Assembly: GCF_024707125.1 (NCBI RefSeq)
Contig: NZ_JANQAH010000011.1
Span: 930,001 to 994,000 of the forward strand
Reading direction: 5' to 3'
Length of the DNA: 64,000 nucleotides
Source: Devosia sp.
GTDB taxonomy: Bacteria > Pseudomonadota > Alphaproteobacteria > Rhizobiales > Devosiaceae
Shown here: piece by piece, positions 47,521 through 56,853 of the stretch
How the letters are laid out: each line of letters opens with the position of its first letter
Numbering within the stretch: the first letter of the stretch is position 1
Notes under the pieces: model-generated
What the model was told of the DNA's origin: nothing
The model's input: only the letters and a program-made list of their open reading frames with translations
The model's database searches: none
Made by a program: the position numbers and the translations under genes

Positions 47521-47851
47521 CGGACATATTCTCGGGATTGGCCGCCATGGCGGCAGCGAGGCGATCAAAGCCGGTTTCGAGATGCAGCTGATGCGCATCG
47601 AGCCAGCTGCGCAGGCTGTTCAGCCCATCCTGGCGGATGGAAAAGGTGCGCACCCGGCCCTCTTTTGTCGAGGTAATGATGCCGCCATTCTCAAGCACTT
47701 TCAGATGCTTCAGGGTGGACGGCAGGCCCAGATCGAAGGGCGCAGCCAGCTCCTTCATCGAAGCAGGCCCCGCCTCTACAAGGCGCGAAACCATGGCCCG
47801 CCGATAGGGATCGGCGAGCGCCTGAAAGACGGTATCGAGTTCAGCAGGCAT
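47510..47851 (-). CDS. ArsR-family regulator
   Basis: A 113-residue winged-helix repressor: DTVFQALADPYRRAMVSRL, a PASMKELAAPFDLGLPSTLKHLKVLENGGII recognition region (shown in part) and TKEGRVRTFSI. No metal-binding Cys pair is seen, so it is the non-metal subgroup that goes with SRPBCC partners. The ATG overlaps the GST stop by one base. Upstream dyads may be its operators. Confidence 0.9.
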   Translation of the reverse strand: MPAELDTVFQALADPYRRAMVSRLVEAGPASMKELAAPFDLGLPSTLKHLKVLENGGIITSTKEGRVRTFSIRQDGLNSLRSWLDAHQLHLETGFDRLAAAMAANPENMSDGD

Positions 47852-48546
47852 CAGGACCCCGGCAAGAAGCGCGCCGGCATGGCGTCGCGATAAGGGAACA
47901 TTGTAAAATAAGGCTGCGCCTGAGCAAGCACCGAAGTGACCGAAGGACGCGCGAGGAGCCGCTCGAAATAGGCGCTGAGCGCCGTGGCAGAGCTGGGAAA
48001 CGGCTCGACGATGCCGGCAAAGAACAGGCCCGGAAAAGCGGCGCAATCGGCAATGGAAAACTCGTTGCCCACGGCCCAGACCCTTCCGCTCATGTGCTCT
48101 TCGATCATGCCATAGGCCGTGTGCAGATTTTTGCGGGCCTCGGCGACCCCATGCGGGTCATTGCTGCCCATGGGGCGGATGCGATCGGTGACGATCTTCT
48201 GCAGGGGTTGCTGGACATAGAGGTCAAAGAACCGATCCCAGAGCCGCGCTTCGAGCAGGGTTTCGGCCTGGTCCGGCCAGAGCCGGGCCATGGCTGGATA
48301 GCGCCCGGCGAGATATTCGAGAATGATCGTGGTTTCGGCAACATACCGGCCGCTCGCCGCATCGTGAAGCAGCGGGATTTTGCCGACCGCCCAATGATCG
48401 GACACGAGCCTTGCCGAAGCAGGATCGGCAAAATCCACGACAACGGCAGAATAGGGAATCTGCGCTTCCTCGAGCGCAATCATCACCTTGTGGCAGAAGG
48501 TAGCGAGGGGGTGGAGATAGAGGGTCAGAGACATAAGAACCGCCAT
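47851..48546 (-). CDS. Glutathione S-transferase
   Basis: A 231-residue GST. The thioredoxin-like N-terminal domain (LYLHPLATFCHKVMIALEE, 8-26, with a Ser/Thr/Cys active-site region, then VGKIPLLHD and AETTIILEYL) precedes the helical C-terminal domain with FSIADCAAF. It is first gene of the GST-arsR-SRPBCC operon, suggesting response to an electrophile or small organic compound. The ATG at 48546 follows AAGGA inside a dyad. Confidence 0.9.
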   Translation of the reverse strand: MAVLMSLTLYLHPLATFCHKVMIALEEAQIPYSAVVVDFADPASARLVSDHWAVGKIPLLHDAASGRYVAETTIILEYLAGRYPAMARLWPDQAETLLEARLWDRFFDLYVQQPLQKIVTDRIRPMGSNDPHGVAEARKNLHTAYGMIEEHMSGRVWAVGNEFSIADCAAFPGLFFAGIVEPFPSSATALSAYFERLLARPSVTSVLAQAQPYFTMFPYRDAMPARFLPGS

Positions 48547-48570
48547 ATAGTTTCCTTATGAAGAAACTAT
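48547..48570. promoter_or_regulatory. Dyad overlapping the GST ribosome-binding site, candidate operator
   Basis: ATAGTTTC (48547-48554) and GAAACTAT (48563-48570) form a perfect 8-bp inverted repeat with an 8-base spacer, immediately upstream of the GST ATG and overlapping its SD. A related dyad (GTTTCC/GGAAAC core) lies 26 bp further upstream. Confidence 0.5.
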
Positions 48571-48595
48571 CTAGCGGCCCAATATGATGCAAGAG

Positions 48596-48619
48596 AAAGT
48601 TTCCGAATGCGGAAACTTT
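48596..48619. promoter_or_regulatory. Second GTTTCC/GGAAAC dyad: operator or pgk terminator
   Basis: AAAGTTTCCG (48596-48605) and CGGAAACTTT (48610-48619) form a perfect 10-bp stem directly past the pgk stop. It shares the TTTCC/GGAAA core with the dyad at 48547. It may terminate pgk (weak T-run) or bind the ArsR regulator. Confidence 0.5.
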
Positions 48620-49820
48620 ATTTCTTGAGCGCCTGCACGCCCGGCAGGGGCTTACCTTCCATCCATTCAAGGAAGGCGCCGCCGGCCGTGGACACATAGG
48701 TCAGGGCATCCTTGACGCCGGCATGGGCAAGAGCGCTGACCGTGTCGCCGCCACCGGCAACCGAGATCAGGTGGCCATCATGGGTGCGCTTGGCGACGTG
48801 CTTGGCAATCGCCACGGTGCCCGCGTCAAAAGGCTCCATCTCGAAGGCGCCGACCGGGCCGTTCCAGATGACGGTATGGGCATCGTCGATGGCGCCATTG
48901 ATGCGCTCGATCGAAGAGGGGCCGATATCGAGGATCATGCCATCGGGATCGACGGCATCGACGCCATAGAGGCGCGTCGGGGAATTGGCCTTGAAATGCC
49001 AGGAAACGACGGCGTCCACCGGCAGGATGATGGCGCAATTGGCCTTGTCGGCCTTGTCCATGATGCGGCGGGCTGTGTCGGCGAGGTCTTTTTCGCACAG
49101 CGATTTGCCGACGCCATGGCCCTGGGCGAAGAGGAAAGTATTGGCCATGCCACCGCCGATGACGAGGCCGTCAACCTTGGTAACGAGGTTTTCGAGCAGA
49201 TCGATCTTGGAGGAAACCTTGGCGCCGCCGACAATGGCGACGACCGGCTTCTTGGGTTTCCCAAGACCCTTTTCCAGCGCTTCGAGCTCGCCCTGCATGG
49301 CAAGGCCGGCAGCGGCGGGCAGGAGATGGGCCAGGGCTTCGGTCGAGGCATGGGCGCGGTGCGCGGCCGAGAAGGCGTCGTTGACATAGACATCGCCCAG
49401 GCTCGCCATGCGCTTGGCCAGCTCGACGTCATTGGCTTCTTCGCCGGCATGGAAGCGGGTGTTTTCGAGCACGAGAACCGAGCCGATCGGCGCCTCGTCG
49501 ATCGCGGCCTTGGCGGCTGAAACATCGATCCAGTCGGTGGCAACGAAGCCGACCGGGTGGCCGGTGACATCGGCAACCGCCGAACAGACCTGTTCGAGCG
49601 AGAATTCAGGATCGACCTTCCCTTTGGGCCGACCGAAATGGGAGAGCAGCACGGCCTTGCCGTCATGCTTGACGATTTCGCGGATGGTGGGCAGCAGGCG
49701 CTCGATGCGCGTTGCGTCACTCACCTTGCCATCGGCCACGGGAACATTGAGGTCGGCTCTGAGGAGCACGACCTTCTTGCTGAGGTCGAGTTCATCGAGA
49801 GTCTTGAATTGCGCGGTCAT
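48618..49820 (-). CDS. pgk: Phosphoglycerate kinase
   Basis: Glycolytic enzyme making ATP from 1,3-bisphosphoglycerate. It has 400 residues: [18 protein letters not shown] (18-35), [10 protein letters not shown], nucleotide-binding GGAKVSSKI and C-terminal [16 protein letters not shown]. It is part of the tkt-gap-...-pgk glycolytic neighbourhood, separated here from gap by four genes. Confidence 0.97.
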   Translation of the reverse strand: MTAQFKTLDELDLSKKVVLLRADLNVPVADGKVSDATRIERLLPTIREIVKHDGKAVLLSHFGRPKGKVDPEFSLEQVCSAVADVTGHPVGFVATDWIDVSAAKAAIDEAPIGSVLVLENTRFHAGEEANDVELAKRMASLGDVYVNDAFSAAHRAHASTEALAHLLPAAAGLAMQGELEALEKGLGKPKKPVVAIVGGAKVSSKIDLLENLVTKVDGLVIGGGMANTFLFAQGHGVGKSLCEKDLADTARRIMDKADKANCAIILPVDAVVSWHFKANSPTRLYGVDAVDPDGMILDIGPSSIERINGAIDDAHTVIWNGPVGAFEMEPFDAGTVAIAKHVAKRTHDGHLISVAGGGDTVSALAHAGVKDALTYVSTAGGAFLEWMEGKPLPGVQALKK

Positions 49821-49903
49821 GGCCAGGCTCCGAAGGCAACGAAACTTGGCCTTGGCCTATCAGGTGTGAACGGATCGGAAAAGCGCCGTGACGAAGATTC
49901 TCG

Positions 49904-50194
49904 TCAGCTCCCAATGAGAACCACGCGCATCTGGTGGCCGATTAGGAAGACAAGCGGGCTCAGCGCGGTCCAGGCAGCAAGGCGCACGAGATCATCGACC
50001 ATGACATGGCGGGCAAAGCCAAGGCTCGCCCAGGGCGCCGTACCGACCAGCCCGATGATGCGCCGATGGCGCCTGAAGAGATAAGCCAGTACCGCAATGG
50101 CAGGTAGCGCCATGAGGATCAGACTGTCCAAAAACCCGGCCACGAGCCAGGCCAATGGCAGGGACGAGTGAAAGCGACGGGTGAGGTGGAACAT
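49904..50194 (-). CDS. Small membrane protein, unknown
   Basis: A 96-residue protein with two to three hydrophobic helices (about 12-40, 68-90) and an RRHRR loop. A GGAG-like SD precedes the ATG. I do not recognise a family. It is divergent from the MerR-ATPase gene with a 126-bp spacer and may be under its control (inference). Confidence 0.6.
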   Translation of the reverse strand: MFHLTRRFHSSLPLAWLVAGFLDSLILMALPAIAVLAYLFRRHRRIIGLVGTAPWASLGFARHVMVDDLVRLAAWTALSPLVFLIGHQMRVVLIGS

Positions 50195-50320
50195 GGTCCG
50201 CTCCGGGCCTTGCTGACATTTCGAAAGTAGGCCGATTTGGTGACAGGGCGTTGACGGGGGCTTGACCCGGCCCCTGGGTCCGCCCTGATGGGTGATGGGG
50301 TCAATATCGGAGGTGATTCC

Positions 50321-51289
50321 TTGACCCGTTCAGACCTTTTCCTCTCTCCGGCCGAAGCCGCCCGCACACTCGGCATTTCAGCCAAGGCTTTGCGGCTCTA
50401 CGAGCAGCGCGGTCTCATCACGCCTGTCCGCAGCGTCAATGGCTGGCGCCACTATGGGCCGGAGCAGATGGCCGGGATCAGGCAGATCGTGGCCCTGCGC
50501 ACACTTGGCTTGAGCCTCGCCCAGATTGCGGCTGTGCTTTCGGGCAAAAGCCATGACCTGGACAAAGCGCTCGCCGAACATCAGACACGCCTTGAGGGCA
50601 GCCTTACGGGCCTGCTTGATGCCATTGAGAGAGTACGCGTCTGGCGCAATGATTTGAGCGAGGGACGTGCGCCCGATCTTGCCGATCTCGTGGCCGCTCC
50701 CCCCGCCCTGTCGCTCCCCCTGCCTTGGCCGTGGAATGGCGAGATCTTTGAAGTACGACGCCTGGCGCCGGTGACCTATCTCGTCGGGCCACTGGGCAGC
50801 GGCAAGACGCGGCTCGCCATGGCGCTGGCGGAGGCGCTTGGTGGCGGCTTCGTTGGGCTTGATCGCGGCGAACCAGATGAACTGCCGGCGGCCGCTTTGC
50901 ATGAACTCGAATGGCTGCTGGAAGATGGGGCCCTTGATAGCCCTGCCCTGCGAGCAGTGCTGGCTGGGATGGTCTCCGAAGATCGGCCCCGCGTGATCGA
51001 TCTCCTCGAGGATGGGCTCGATGAAGCAACGCAACTGGCACTTGGCGGCTGGCTGCGGCGGCGGGGCGAGGGCGATGCGCCGCTGGTGGTCATGACCCGA
51101 TCGAGCGCGGTGCTCGATCTCGATGCGGTCAGCGCTGGCCACGCGATCCTTTATTGCCCGGCCAATCACAGTGTTCCCTTTGAGGTTTTGGCCGTGGCGG
51201 GTTCGCCGGGCTATGAGAGCGTGAGCAATTGCCTGGGGACGCCGGAGACGAGAGCACGGACGGCGGGGATGGTGGCGCGGATGAGCTAA
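50321..51289 (+). CDS. MerR-type DNA-binding domain fused to a P-loop ATPase domain
   Basis: A 322-residue protein. The N-terminal MerR winged helix is at about 5-75 (LGISAKALRLYEQRGLI; GWRHYGPEQM). A coiled-coil dimerisation helix (~78-112) follows, then a separate domain with Walker A GPLGSGKT (156-163) and a possible Walker B RPRVIDLLEDGLDE (223-235). Typical MerR proteins end after the coiled coil with a small effector site, so the ATPase-like domain is unusual. The start is TTG at 50321, because GGAGGTGA lies 4 bases upstream. An ATG at 50288 lacks an SD. Confidence 0.82.
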   Translation: MTRSDLFLSPAEAARTLGISAKALRLYEQRGLITPVRSVNGWRHYGPEQMAGIRQIVALRTLGLSLAQIAAVLSGKSHDLDKALAEHQTRLEGSLTGLLDAIERVRVWRNDLSEGRAPDLADLVAAPPALSLPLPWPWNGEIFEVRRLAPVTYLVGPLGSGKTRLAMALAEALGGGFVGLDRGEPDELPAAALHELEWLLEDGALDSPALRAVLAGMVSEDRPRVIDLLEDGLDEATQLALGGWLRRRGEGDAPLVVMTRSSAVLDLDAVSAGHAILYCPANHSVPFEVLAVAGSPGYESVSNCLGTPETRARTAGMVARMS

Positions 51290-51303
51290 CGTCCGTGTAC
51301 GCT

Positions 51304-51424
51304 GCCCCACCCCCACCCGACCTCCCCCATCAAGGGGGAGGTGAAGGGACAGTGGTTTGGGCAAGATAGTGCCAAGCGCTCGATGCGGCACCTCCCCCTT
51401 GATGGGGGAGGATGGGAGGGGGTG
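51304..51424. repeat. C-rich inverted-repeat element, copy R3
   Basis: Arms 51304-51346 and 51388-51424 are inverted copies of the CACCTCCCCCTTGATGGGGG block. The spacer shares CTCGATGCGGCACCTCC with R2. It lies between convergent genes. Confidence 0.82.
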
Positions 51425-51433
51425 TCGGCAAGC

Positions 51434-51964
51434 TCAAACGCGTGCAAACAACCCCGGATAATCCGTCACGAGCCCATCCCCATCCACCGCGAGCACGGCT
51501 TCAAAATCATCCGACTGAAACCGGAAATGCCCCGCATCGATCCTGGTATAGACCTGCTCGGCGCGGCGGACTTCCATCGTGGTCGCATCGATCCAGACCA
51601 TGGCGAATTTTTGCGGCTTTCCGTCCTGCCAGTCGCTGCGCCAGATCGGCAGGGAATTGGTCATCGGCGTGGGCCAGATATCGACGTCGACGCAGCCCTT
51701 GAGCCCCGAAATCGGCTCGGCGCGATCATCCGACCAGCCGCCCTGTCCGTCGCAAAACAGCTCCAGCGCCTTGCCGTCGGCCCGCTCGATCTTCAGCGTG
51801 CGGGTATGGCCGTTCTCGTCGAGTTTGATGCGATAAAAGAGCCCGAAATCTTCCCCGATGATGGCCCCGCGGATGCGCGTATCGCGGCCATTGGCGATGA
51901 CATGGCAATGTTCCAGCGTCTTGAGGTCAAGGCCACGCCACCGATAGGACTGATTGAGGCTCAA
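51434..51964 (-). CDS. Putative glycolipid-binding family protein
   Basis: A 176-residue soluble beta-rich protein. Landmarks of the glycolipid-binding family (PF06475-like) are YRWRGLDLKTLEHCHV at the start, LFCDGQGGW, LKGCVDVDIWPTPMTNSLPI and VDGDGLVTDYPGLF at the end. Function is unclear. The TTG at 51964 has GGGAG 8 bases upstream; an ATG at 52018 is a longer alternative. Confidence 0.78.
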   Translation of the reverse strand: MSLNQSYRWRGLDLKTLEHCHVIANGRDTRIRGAIIGEDFGLFYRIKLDENGHTRTLKIERADGKALELFCDGQGGWSDDRAEPISGLKGCVDVDIWPTPMTNSLPIWRSDWQDGKPQKFAMVWIDATTMEVRRAEQVYTRIDAGHFRFQSDDFEAVLAVDGDGLVTDYPGLFARV

Positions 51965-52026
51965 AACGCTTCTCCCGACACGCGTCGCATTTGCAGCAAA
52001 TGCGCGAGGGGAAAGCAAGCGCGGCG

Positions 52027-52575
52027 TCAGACCGGCGGAGTGACGCCGTCACGGATGGTGTGGAAGGTGGGGAGCACCGCGTCCAGCCGATCTGCATCGG
52101 TGACGCAGGAAATGGCTGTGCGCCCCCTGGCGGTCTCGACCATGGAGAGCACCAGCCGGACATGCTCGGCATTCTTCTGCTTGGGCTTGCCGATGAATTC
52201 GTGGCCCTTGTAGCCATGGAGCTCAAACGACGAATCCGACACGAAATCGAAGATCGACGCCATGCCTTCCTTGGCCATGGCGATCCAGCCGGGCGAACCG
52301 ATCTGTTCGTTGATCTTTTCGAGCGTCAGCCCCTCATTGCCCGGCACGGACTGGAAGCTGACCTGGCAGAGATACTTTTCGCCGGTCAGCGGCGCCGGAT
52401 CGTCCGAAGCAGATTTGACACCGAAGGTGACATTGTAGGGCGGCGGGGAGTCGGCGGCTTCGACAACAAACGTGTCCGGCAGGGTCACCGCGAGGCCGGT
52501 TTCAGCGTCTTCGGCGGCGAAGGCCGGAGCTGCAAGGATGGCAGCGACAAGAACCAGGGAGAAAGCAAAACGCAT
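52027..52575 (-). CDS. Exported protein of unknown function
   Basis: A 182-residue secreted protein with a Sec signal peptide ending AFAA (about 21), then a compact domain with two to three Cys (YLCQVSF, ISCVTD). No family is recognised. It is co-directional with the glycolipid-binding-like gene (62-bp gap) and may be in its operon. Confidence 0.72.
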   Translation of the reverse strand: MRFAFSLVLVAAILAAPAFAAEDAETGLAVTLPDTFVVEAADSPPPYNVTFGVKSASDDPAPLTGEKYLCQVSFQSVPGNEGLTLEKINEQIGSPGWIAMAKEGMASIFDFVSDSSFELHGYKGHEFIGKPKQKNAEHVRLVLSMVETARGRTAISCVTDADRLDAVLPTFHTIRDGVTPPV

Positions 52576-52651
52576 GGCAAGGCCCGGACGTGGATGGTTT
52601 TCCCGAAAGGTTATGCCAAGAGCGTGGCGACAAGACGATTGGCCAAATGGT

Positions 52652-52686
52652 CACAAGAAAAAGGGGCGCCTGCGGCGCCCCTTTTC
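52652..52686 (-). terminator. Rho-independent terminator of gap
   Basis: A GGGGCGCC/GGCGCCCC stem with A/T extension (about 52660-52684) is followed on the minus strand by TTTTTCTT. It lies about 100 bp past the gap stop, beyond repeat copy S4. Confidence 0.85.
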
Positions 52687-52700
52687 AATTCCGGCTGATG

Positions 52701-52781
52701 CCATTCGAGCGCAGCTCTCATGGCCTTCTTACCTCCATTCGCTCCACTGGAGCGAATGGCCCTGCGGGACGGCTCGAAGTT
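52701..52781 (-). repeat. Palindromic repeat family S, copy S4 (behind gap)
   Basis: A 25-bp perfect palindrome (arms CCATTCGCTCCA/TGGAGCGAATGG, 52735-52759, central C) is flanked by CCATTCGAGC and TCTCATGGCC, as in the array at 44171-44400. It abuts the gap stop codon, between gap and its terminator, so it should be transcribed into the gap mRNA 3' UTR. Confidence 0.85.
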
Positions 52782-53787
52782 AGAGCGTCTTGCCGAGGGC
52801 CACGGCCGTGTCGGCCATGCGGTTCGAAAAGCCCCATTCGTTGTCGTACCAGGAGAGGACGGAAACGAAATTGCCGTCCATGACCTTGGTCTGGTCGAGG
52901 GCCACGGTCGAGGAATGCGGATCGTGGTTGAAGTCGATCGAGACGTTGGGCTGGTCGGTGAAACCGAGCACGTTCTTGAGTTCGCCATTGGCGTACTTCT
53001 TGACGGCGGCATTGATCTCGTCGGCGGTCACATCGCGCTTGGAGATGAACTTGAAGTCGACGCAGGAAACGTTCGGGGTCGGCACGCGGATCGAGACGCC
53101 GTCGAGCTTGCCCTTGAGTTCGGGCAGGACGAGGCCGATGGCCTTGGCAGCGCCGGTTGAGGTCGGGATCTGGCTCAGGGCTGCAGCGCGGCCGCGATAG
53201 AGATCCTTGTGCATGGTGTCGAGGGTCGGCTGGTCACCGGTATAGGAGTGGATGGTGGTCATCATCCCCTTCTCGATGCCGAATTCCTTGTGCAGCACAT
53301 AGGCCAGCGGGGCCAAGCAGTTGGTCGTGCACGAGGCGTTCGAGATGACCACGTCTTCCTTGGTCAGGGTCTGGTGGTTGATGCCATAGACGATGGTCTT
53401 GTCGGCGCCGTCGCCGGGGGCCGAGATGATCACCTTCTTGGCGCCGGCCTTGAGGTGAGCCGAGGCCTTTTCCTTCGAAGTGAAGATGCCGGTGCATTCG
53501 AGCGCGATGTCGACCTTCATGGCGGCATGCGGCAGCTCGGCGGGATCGCGCACGGCGGTCACCTTGATCGGGCCACGGCCGACATCGATGGTGTCGCCGA
53601 CAACCGTCACCTTGTGCGGGAAACGGCCATGGACGCTATCGAAGCGCAGCAGGTGCGCATTGGTCTCGACCGGGCCGAGATCGTTGATGGCGACGACTTC
53701 GATATCCATGCGGCCAGATTCGATGATGGCACGTAGGACATTGCGGCCGATACGGCCAAAACCATTGATGGCGACGCGAACTGCCAT
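52780..53787 (-). CDS. gap: Glyceraldehyde-3-phosphate dehydrogenase, type I
   Basis: NAD-linked GAPDH of 335 residues: GFGRIGR (9-15), the catalytic Cys in SNASCTTNC (C153), [11 protein letters not shown] and a C-terminal [12 protein letters not shown]. It follows tkt by 49 bp. The 3' UTR carries repeat S4 before the terminator. Confidence 0.97.
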   Translation of the reverse strand: MAVRVAINGFGRIGRNVLRAIIESGRMDIEVVAINDLGPVETNAHLLRFDSVHGRFPHKVTVVGDTIDVGRGPIKVTAVRDPAELPHAAMKVDIALECTGIFTSKEKASAHLKAGAKKVIISAPGDGADKTIVYGINHQTLTKEDVVISNASCTTNCLAPLAYVLHKEFGIEKGMMTTIHSYTGDQPTLDTMHKDLYRGRAAALSQIPTSTGAAKAIGLVLPELKGKLDGVSIRVPTPNVSCVDFKFISKRDVTADEINAAVKKYANGELKNVLGFTDQPNVSIDFNHDPHSSTVALDQTKVMDGNFVSVLSWYDNEWGFSNRMADTAVALGKTL

Positions 53788-53836
53788 GTTTTAACGCTCC
53801 TAGAGGGGAGAAAGGAGAAAGGGAGGCGCGGCTCTC

Positions 53837-55813
53837 TTACAACTGTGCGGTGACGGCTTCAACAACCGCCTTGGACGTAATTCCAAAGTGGGCATAGAGC
53901 GCATCGATCGGGCCGGAAGCGCCGAACGAGTGCATGCCGACGAAACGGCCCTTGTCGCCAAGGAGCTTGTTCCAGCTCATTTCGATACCGGCTTCGACGG
54001 CGACGCGCGCCTTGGCCTTGCCGAGCACTTCAGCCTTGTAGGCGTCGGACTGCTTGGCAAAGAGTTCCATGGACGGCACGGAGACGACGCGAGCCTTGAT
54101 GCCCTGCTCGGTGAGTGCCTTCTGGGCCTCGACGGCAATCGCCACTTCCGACCCGGTCGCAAAAATGACGGCATCGGCATCGGCCGGGCCGACGAGCGTG
54201 TAGGCGCCCTTGGCCGACTTGTTCTCGGCCGAGTTTTCGGTGCGGACGGCCGGCAGGTTCTGGCGCGAGAGCGCGAGGATCGACGGAGCCTTTTCCGAGG
54301 TCATCGCCAGTTCCCAGCACTCGGCGGTTTCCACCGCGTCGGCCGGACGGAACACAAGCAGGTTCGGGATGGCGCGCAGGGCCGACAGGTGTTCGACGGG
54401 CTGGTGGGTCGGGCCGTCTTCGCCGAGGCCAATGGAATCGTGGGTCATGACATAGATGACGCGCTGTTCCATCAGGGCCGAAAGGCGGATGGCCGGGCGG
54501 GCATAGTCGGTGAAGACCATGAAGGTGCCGCCATAGGGGATGAGACCGCCATGGAGCGCCACGCCGTTCATGGCGGCGCCCATCTCGTGCTCGCGAATGC
54601 CGTACATCATGTAGCGGCCAAGACGGTTGTCGGCCTGGAAGGGCAGCGTCTCGGGCGTGTTGGTGAGGTTCGAGTGCGTCAAGTCGGCAGAACCGGCCAG
54701 GGTTTCCGGCACGTTCTTGTTGATGACTTCGAGGGCCATCTGGCTCGACTTGCGGGTCGCGACCTTGGGCTTGTCGGCGACGAGCTTTTCCTTGTAGGCG
54801 GCCATCACGGCAGCAAAGTCAGAAGGCAGCTTGCCCGACATGCGGCGGGTAAATTCGGCCTTGTTGGCATTGGCTGCCAGACGAGCTTCCCATTCACCGC
54901 GCAGGTTCTGGCTGCGGGTCGCGGCAGCGCGCCAAGCGTCGAGAATGTGCGAGGGCACTTCGAAAGCCGGGTAGTCGATGCCGAGCGCAGCCTTGGCACC
55001 GGCCAGTTCTTCAGCGCCGAGCGGAGCGCCGTGCACCTTTTCCGTGCCAGCCTTCTTGGGGGCGCCGAAACCGATGGTGGTTTTCGCCGCGATCAGGGTC
55101 GGCTTGTCGGTCGACTTCTTGGCATCGAGCAGGGCCTTTTCGATGGCGTCCTGGTCATGGCCGTCGATCTCGATCGTGTTCCAGCCCACCGCCTTGAAGC
55201 GGGCGATCTGGTCGGTCGAGTCGGCATTGGAAACCTTGCCGTCGATGGTGATGTTGTTGTTGTCCCAGATCACCACGAGCTTGTTGAGCTTCAGGTGGCC
55301 GGCAAGCGAGATCGCTTCCTGGGAAATGCCTTCCATCAGGCAGCCGTCGCCGGCCAGCACCCAGGTGTAGTGATCGACAATGTCGGAACCGAATTCGGCG
55401 GCGAGCTTGGCTTCGGCAACGGCAAAGCCGACCGAATTGGCAAGGCCCTGGCCGAGCGGGCCGGTGGTGGTTTCAATGCCTTCGGCATGGCCGAATTCGG
55501 GATGGCCGGCGGTCTTGGAACCGAGCTGGCGGAAATTCTTGATGTCCTCGATGCTCATGTCCTTGTACCCGAGCAGATAGAGCGAGGAATAGAGCAGCAT
55601 CGAGCCGTGGCCGGCCGAGAGGATGAAGCGGTCGCGATCGGCCCAGTGGCTATCGGCGGGATCGAACTTCATCACCTTGGTGAAGAGGACGGTCGCGATA
55701 TCGGCGCAGCCCATCGGCAGGCCGGGGTGACCGGAATTGGCTTTTTCGACCGCGTCCATGGAAAGGGACCGGATCGCATTGGCCAATTCGTTCTGCTGGG
55801 CTGTATTCGTCAT
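53837..55813 (-). CDS. tkt: Transketolase
   Basis: Thiamine-diphosphate enzyme of the pentose-phosphate/Calvin pathway, 658 residues. It has [14 protein letters not shown] motif [19 protein letters not shown], the TPP-binding GDGCLMEG ... NN, and the central pyrimidine domain with [18 protein letters not shown]. The ATG at 55813 gives the family start [15 protein letters not shown]. It is linked to gap and to the divergent zapA genes, as in related bacteria. Confidence 0.97.
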   Translation of the reverse strand: MTNTAQQNELANAIRSLSMDAVEKANSGHPGLPMGCADIATVLFTKVMKFDPADSHWADRDRFILSAGHGSMLLYSSLYLLGYKDMSIEDIKNFRQLGSKTAGHPEFGHAEGIETTTGPLGQGLANSVGFAVAEAKLAAEFGSDIVDHYTWVLAGDGCLMEGISQEAISLAGHLKLNKLVVIWDNNNITIDGKVSNADSTDQIARFKAVGWNTIEIDGHDQDAIEKALLDAKKSTDKPTLIAAKTTIGFGAPKKAGTEKVHGAPLGAEELAGAKAALGIDYPAFEVPSHILDAWRAAATRSQNLRGEWEARLAANANKAEFTRRMSGKLPSDFAAVMAAYKEKLVADKPKVATRKSSQMALEVINKNVPETLAGSADLTHSNLTNTPETLPFQADNRLGRYMMYGIREHEMGAAMNGVALHGGLIPYGGTFMVFTDYARPAIRLSALMEQRVIYVMTHDSIGLGEDGPTHQPVEHLSALRAIPNLLVFRPADAVETAECWELAMTSEKAPSILALSRQNLPAVRTENSAENKSAKGAYTLVGPADADAVIFATGSEVAIAVEAQKALTEQGIKARVVSVPSMELFAKQSDAYKAEVLGKAKARVAVEAGIEMSWNKLLGDKGRFVGMHSFGASGPIDALYAHFGITSKAVVEAVTAQL

Positions 55814-56051
55814 TGCTCGTGGCCGCTCTCTGATGCTGAGGAAGGCAAGGAAAAAGGGGACGAGAGGCCTGATGGCACTCCTCCCAAAGGCGGGTTGAGG
55901 CATAACAGGTTCGTCTTGCCTGTCAATGTCGCCAAAAGCCCGAGGCGTCCAGTTTTGCTTGTGATTTGCCGGTCTGTGATTGCAATGGGGCCGGGCTTGG
56001 GGCAGGGTCGATCGGCTTGAATCGACGTTGCGTTAGGGGTAGTTGCGGCCA

Positions 56052-56339
56052 ATGAGTGACGGACAGCATGAAGATGGCCTCGCCGCAGCGGCAAAGCGGT
56101 TCGACGGCGCCATGGCTCGGCTCGACCAGAGTCTTCAGGATATGACCGGCCGCCTGCAGCGGCTGAAGCGCATCGAGGTCGATACGCAGCGCCTGGTGCA
56201 GGAGCGCGCCCGGCTCGCGACGGAGCTCGACAAGACCTCGGCCCGCGCAAAACGTCTCGACGACAGCGCCCACGAAGTTTCCCGCCGCCTTGTTGAGGCC
56301 ATGGAAACCGTGCGTTCTGTTCTGGCCAAGACGGAGTAG
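56052..56339 (+). CDS. DUF4164 family coiled-coil protein
   Basis: A 95-residue highly helical protein with heptad repeats (RLDQSLQDMTGRLQRLKRIEV and onward). It matches DUF4164, which precedes zapA in Hyphomicrobiales. It ends 3 bp before zapA and may assist division. Confidence 0.8.
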   Translation: MSDGQHEDGLAAAAKRFDGAMARLDQSLQDMTGRLQRLKRIEVDTQRLVQERARLATELDKTSARAKRLDDSAHEVSRRLVEAMETVRSVLAKTE

Positions 56340-56342
56340 CCG

Positions 56343-56717
56343 ATGCCCGAGGTCAATGTCGAAATCAACGGACGCAAATATCGCATGGCCTGCGAGGAGG
56401 GCCAGCAGGGCCACCTCATCGCCTTGGCCGAGCGCTTTAACGCCCAGGTCGAAGGGCTCAAGGGCGCCGTGGGCGAAATCGGCGACAACCGGCTGACGGT
56501 GATGGCGGGGATTGCAGTGCTTGATGAATTGACCGAGGCCAATCGGAAAATCGCGGCGCTTGAAGCCGAAGTCGAGAACCTGACTCAGGCCGGGCATCAG
56601 ATTGCCGATGAGCTGGAAGCGACCGAGAAAGCATTTGCCGGGAAACTCGACGAAGCGAGCAAGGTGATCGAGTCGATCGCCGGCGTGCTGGACGAGACGG
56701 CGACGCTGCAGGGCTGA
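56343..56717 (+). CDS. zapA: Cell-division protein ZapA
   Basis: FtsZ-ring associated protein of 124 residues. An N-terminal globular part (VNVEINGRKYRMACEEGQQGHLIALAERFN, shown in part) precedes a C-terminal coiled coil, typical of ZapA. It is translated behind the DUF4164 gene. In this genome 6S RNA is not next to it. Confidence 0.9.
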   Translation: MPEVNVEINGRKYRMACEEGQQGHLIALAERFNAQVEGLKGAVGEIGDNRLTVMAGIAVLDELTEANRKIAALEAEVENLTQAGHQIADELEATEKAFAGKLDEASKVIESIAGVLDETATLQG

Positions 56718-56745
56718 GCCCCCGAGACATTCCCAATCACCGGCT

Positions 56746-56832
56746 TGGCACCTCCCCCTTTGGGAGGGGGTGCGAGAGCTTTGTTCGTGAAACCCCTCCC
56801 CAACCCTCCCCGTCAAGGGGAGGGTGTCGCAT
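56746..56832. repeat. C-rich inverted-repeat element, copy R4 (rearranged)
   Basis: GGCACCTCCCCCTTTGGGAG and a second block CCCCTCCCCAACCCTCCCCG / GGGGAGGG lie between zapA and the aldo/keto reductase. It shares the CACCTCCCCCTT and CCCCTCCCC modules with R1-R3 but not their order. Confidence 0.65.
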
Positions 56833-56853
56833 CGAGAGTGTGGATAGAAGAAC

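Noticed and set aside
53888..56020. 710-residue plus-strand ORF antisense to transketolase
   Set aside because: Shadow ORF in a GC-rich gene, with low-complexity translation.
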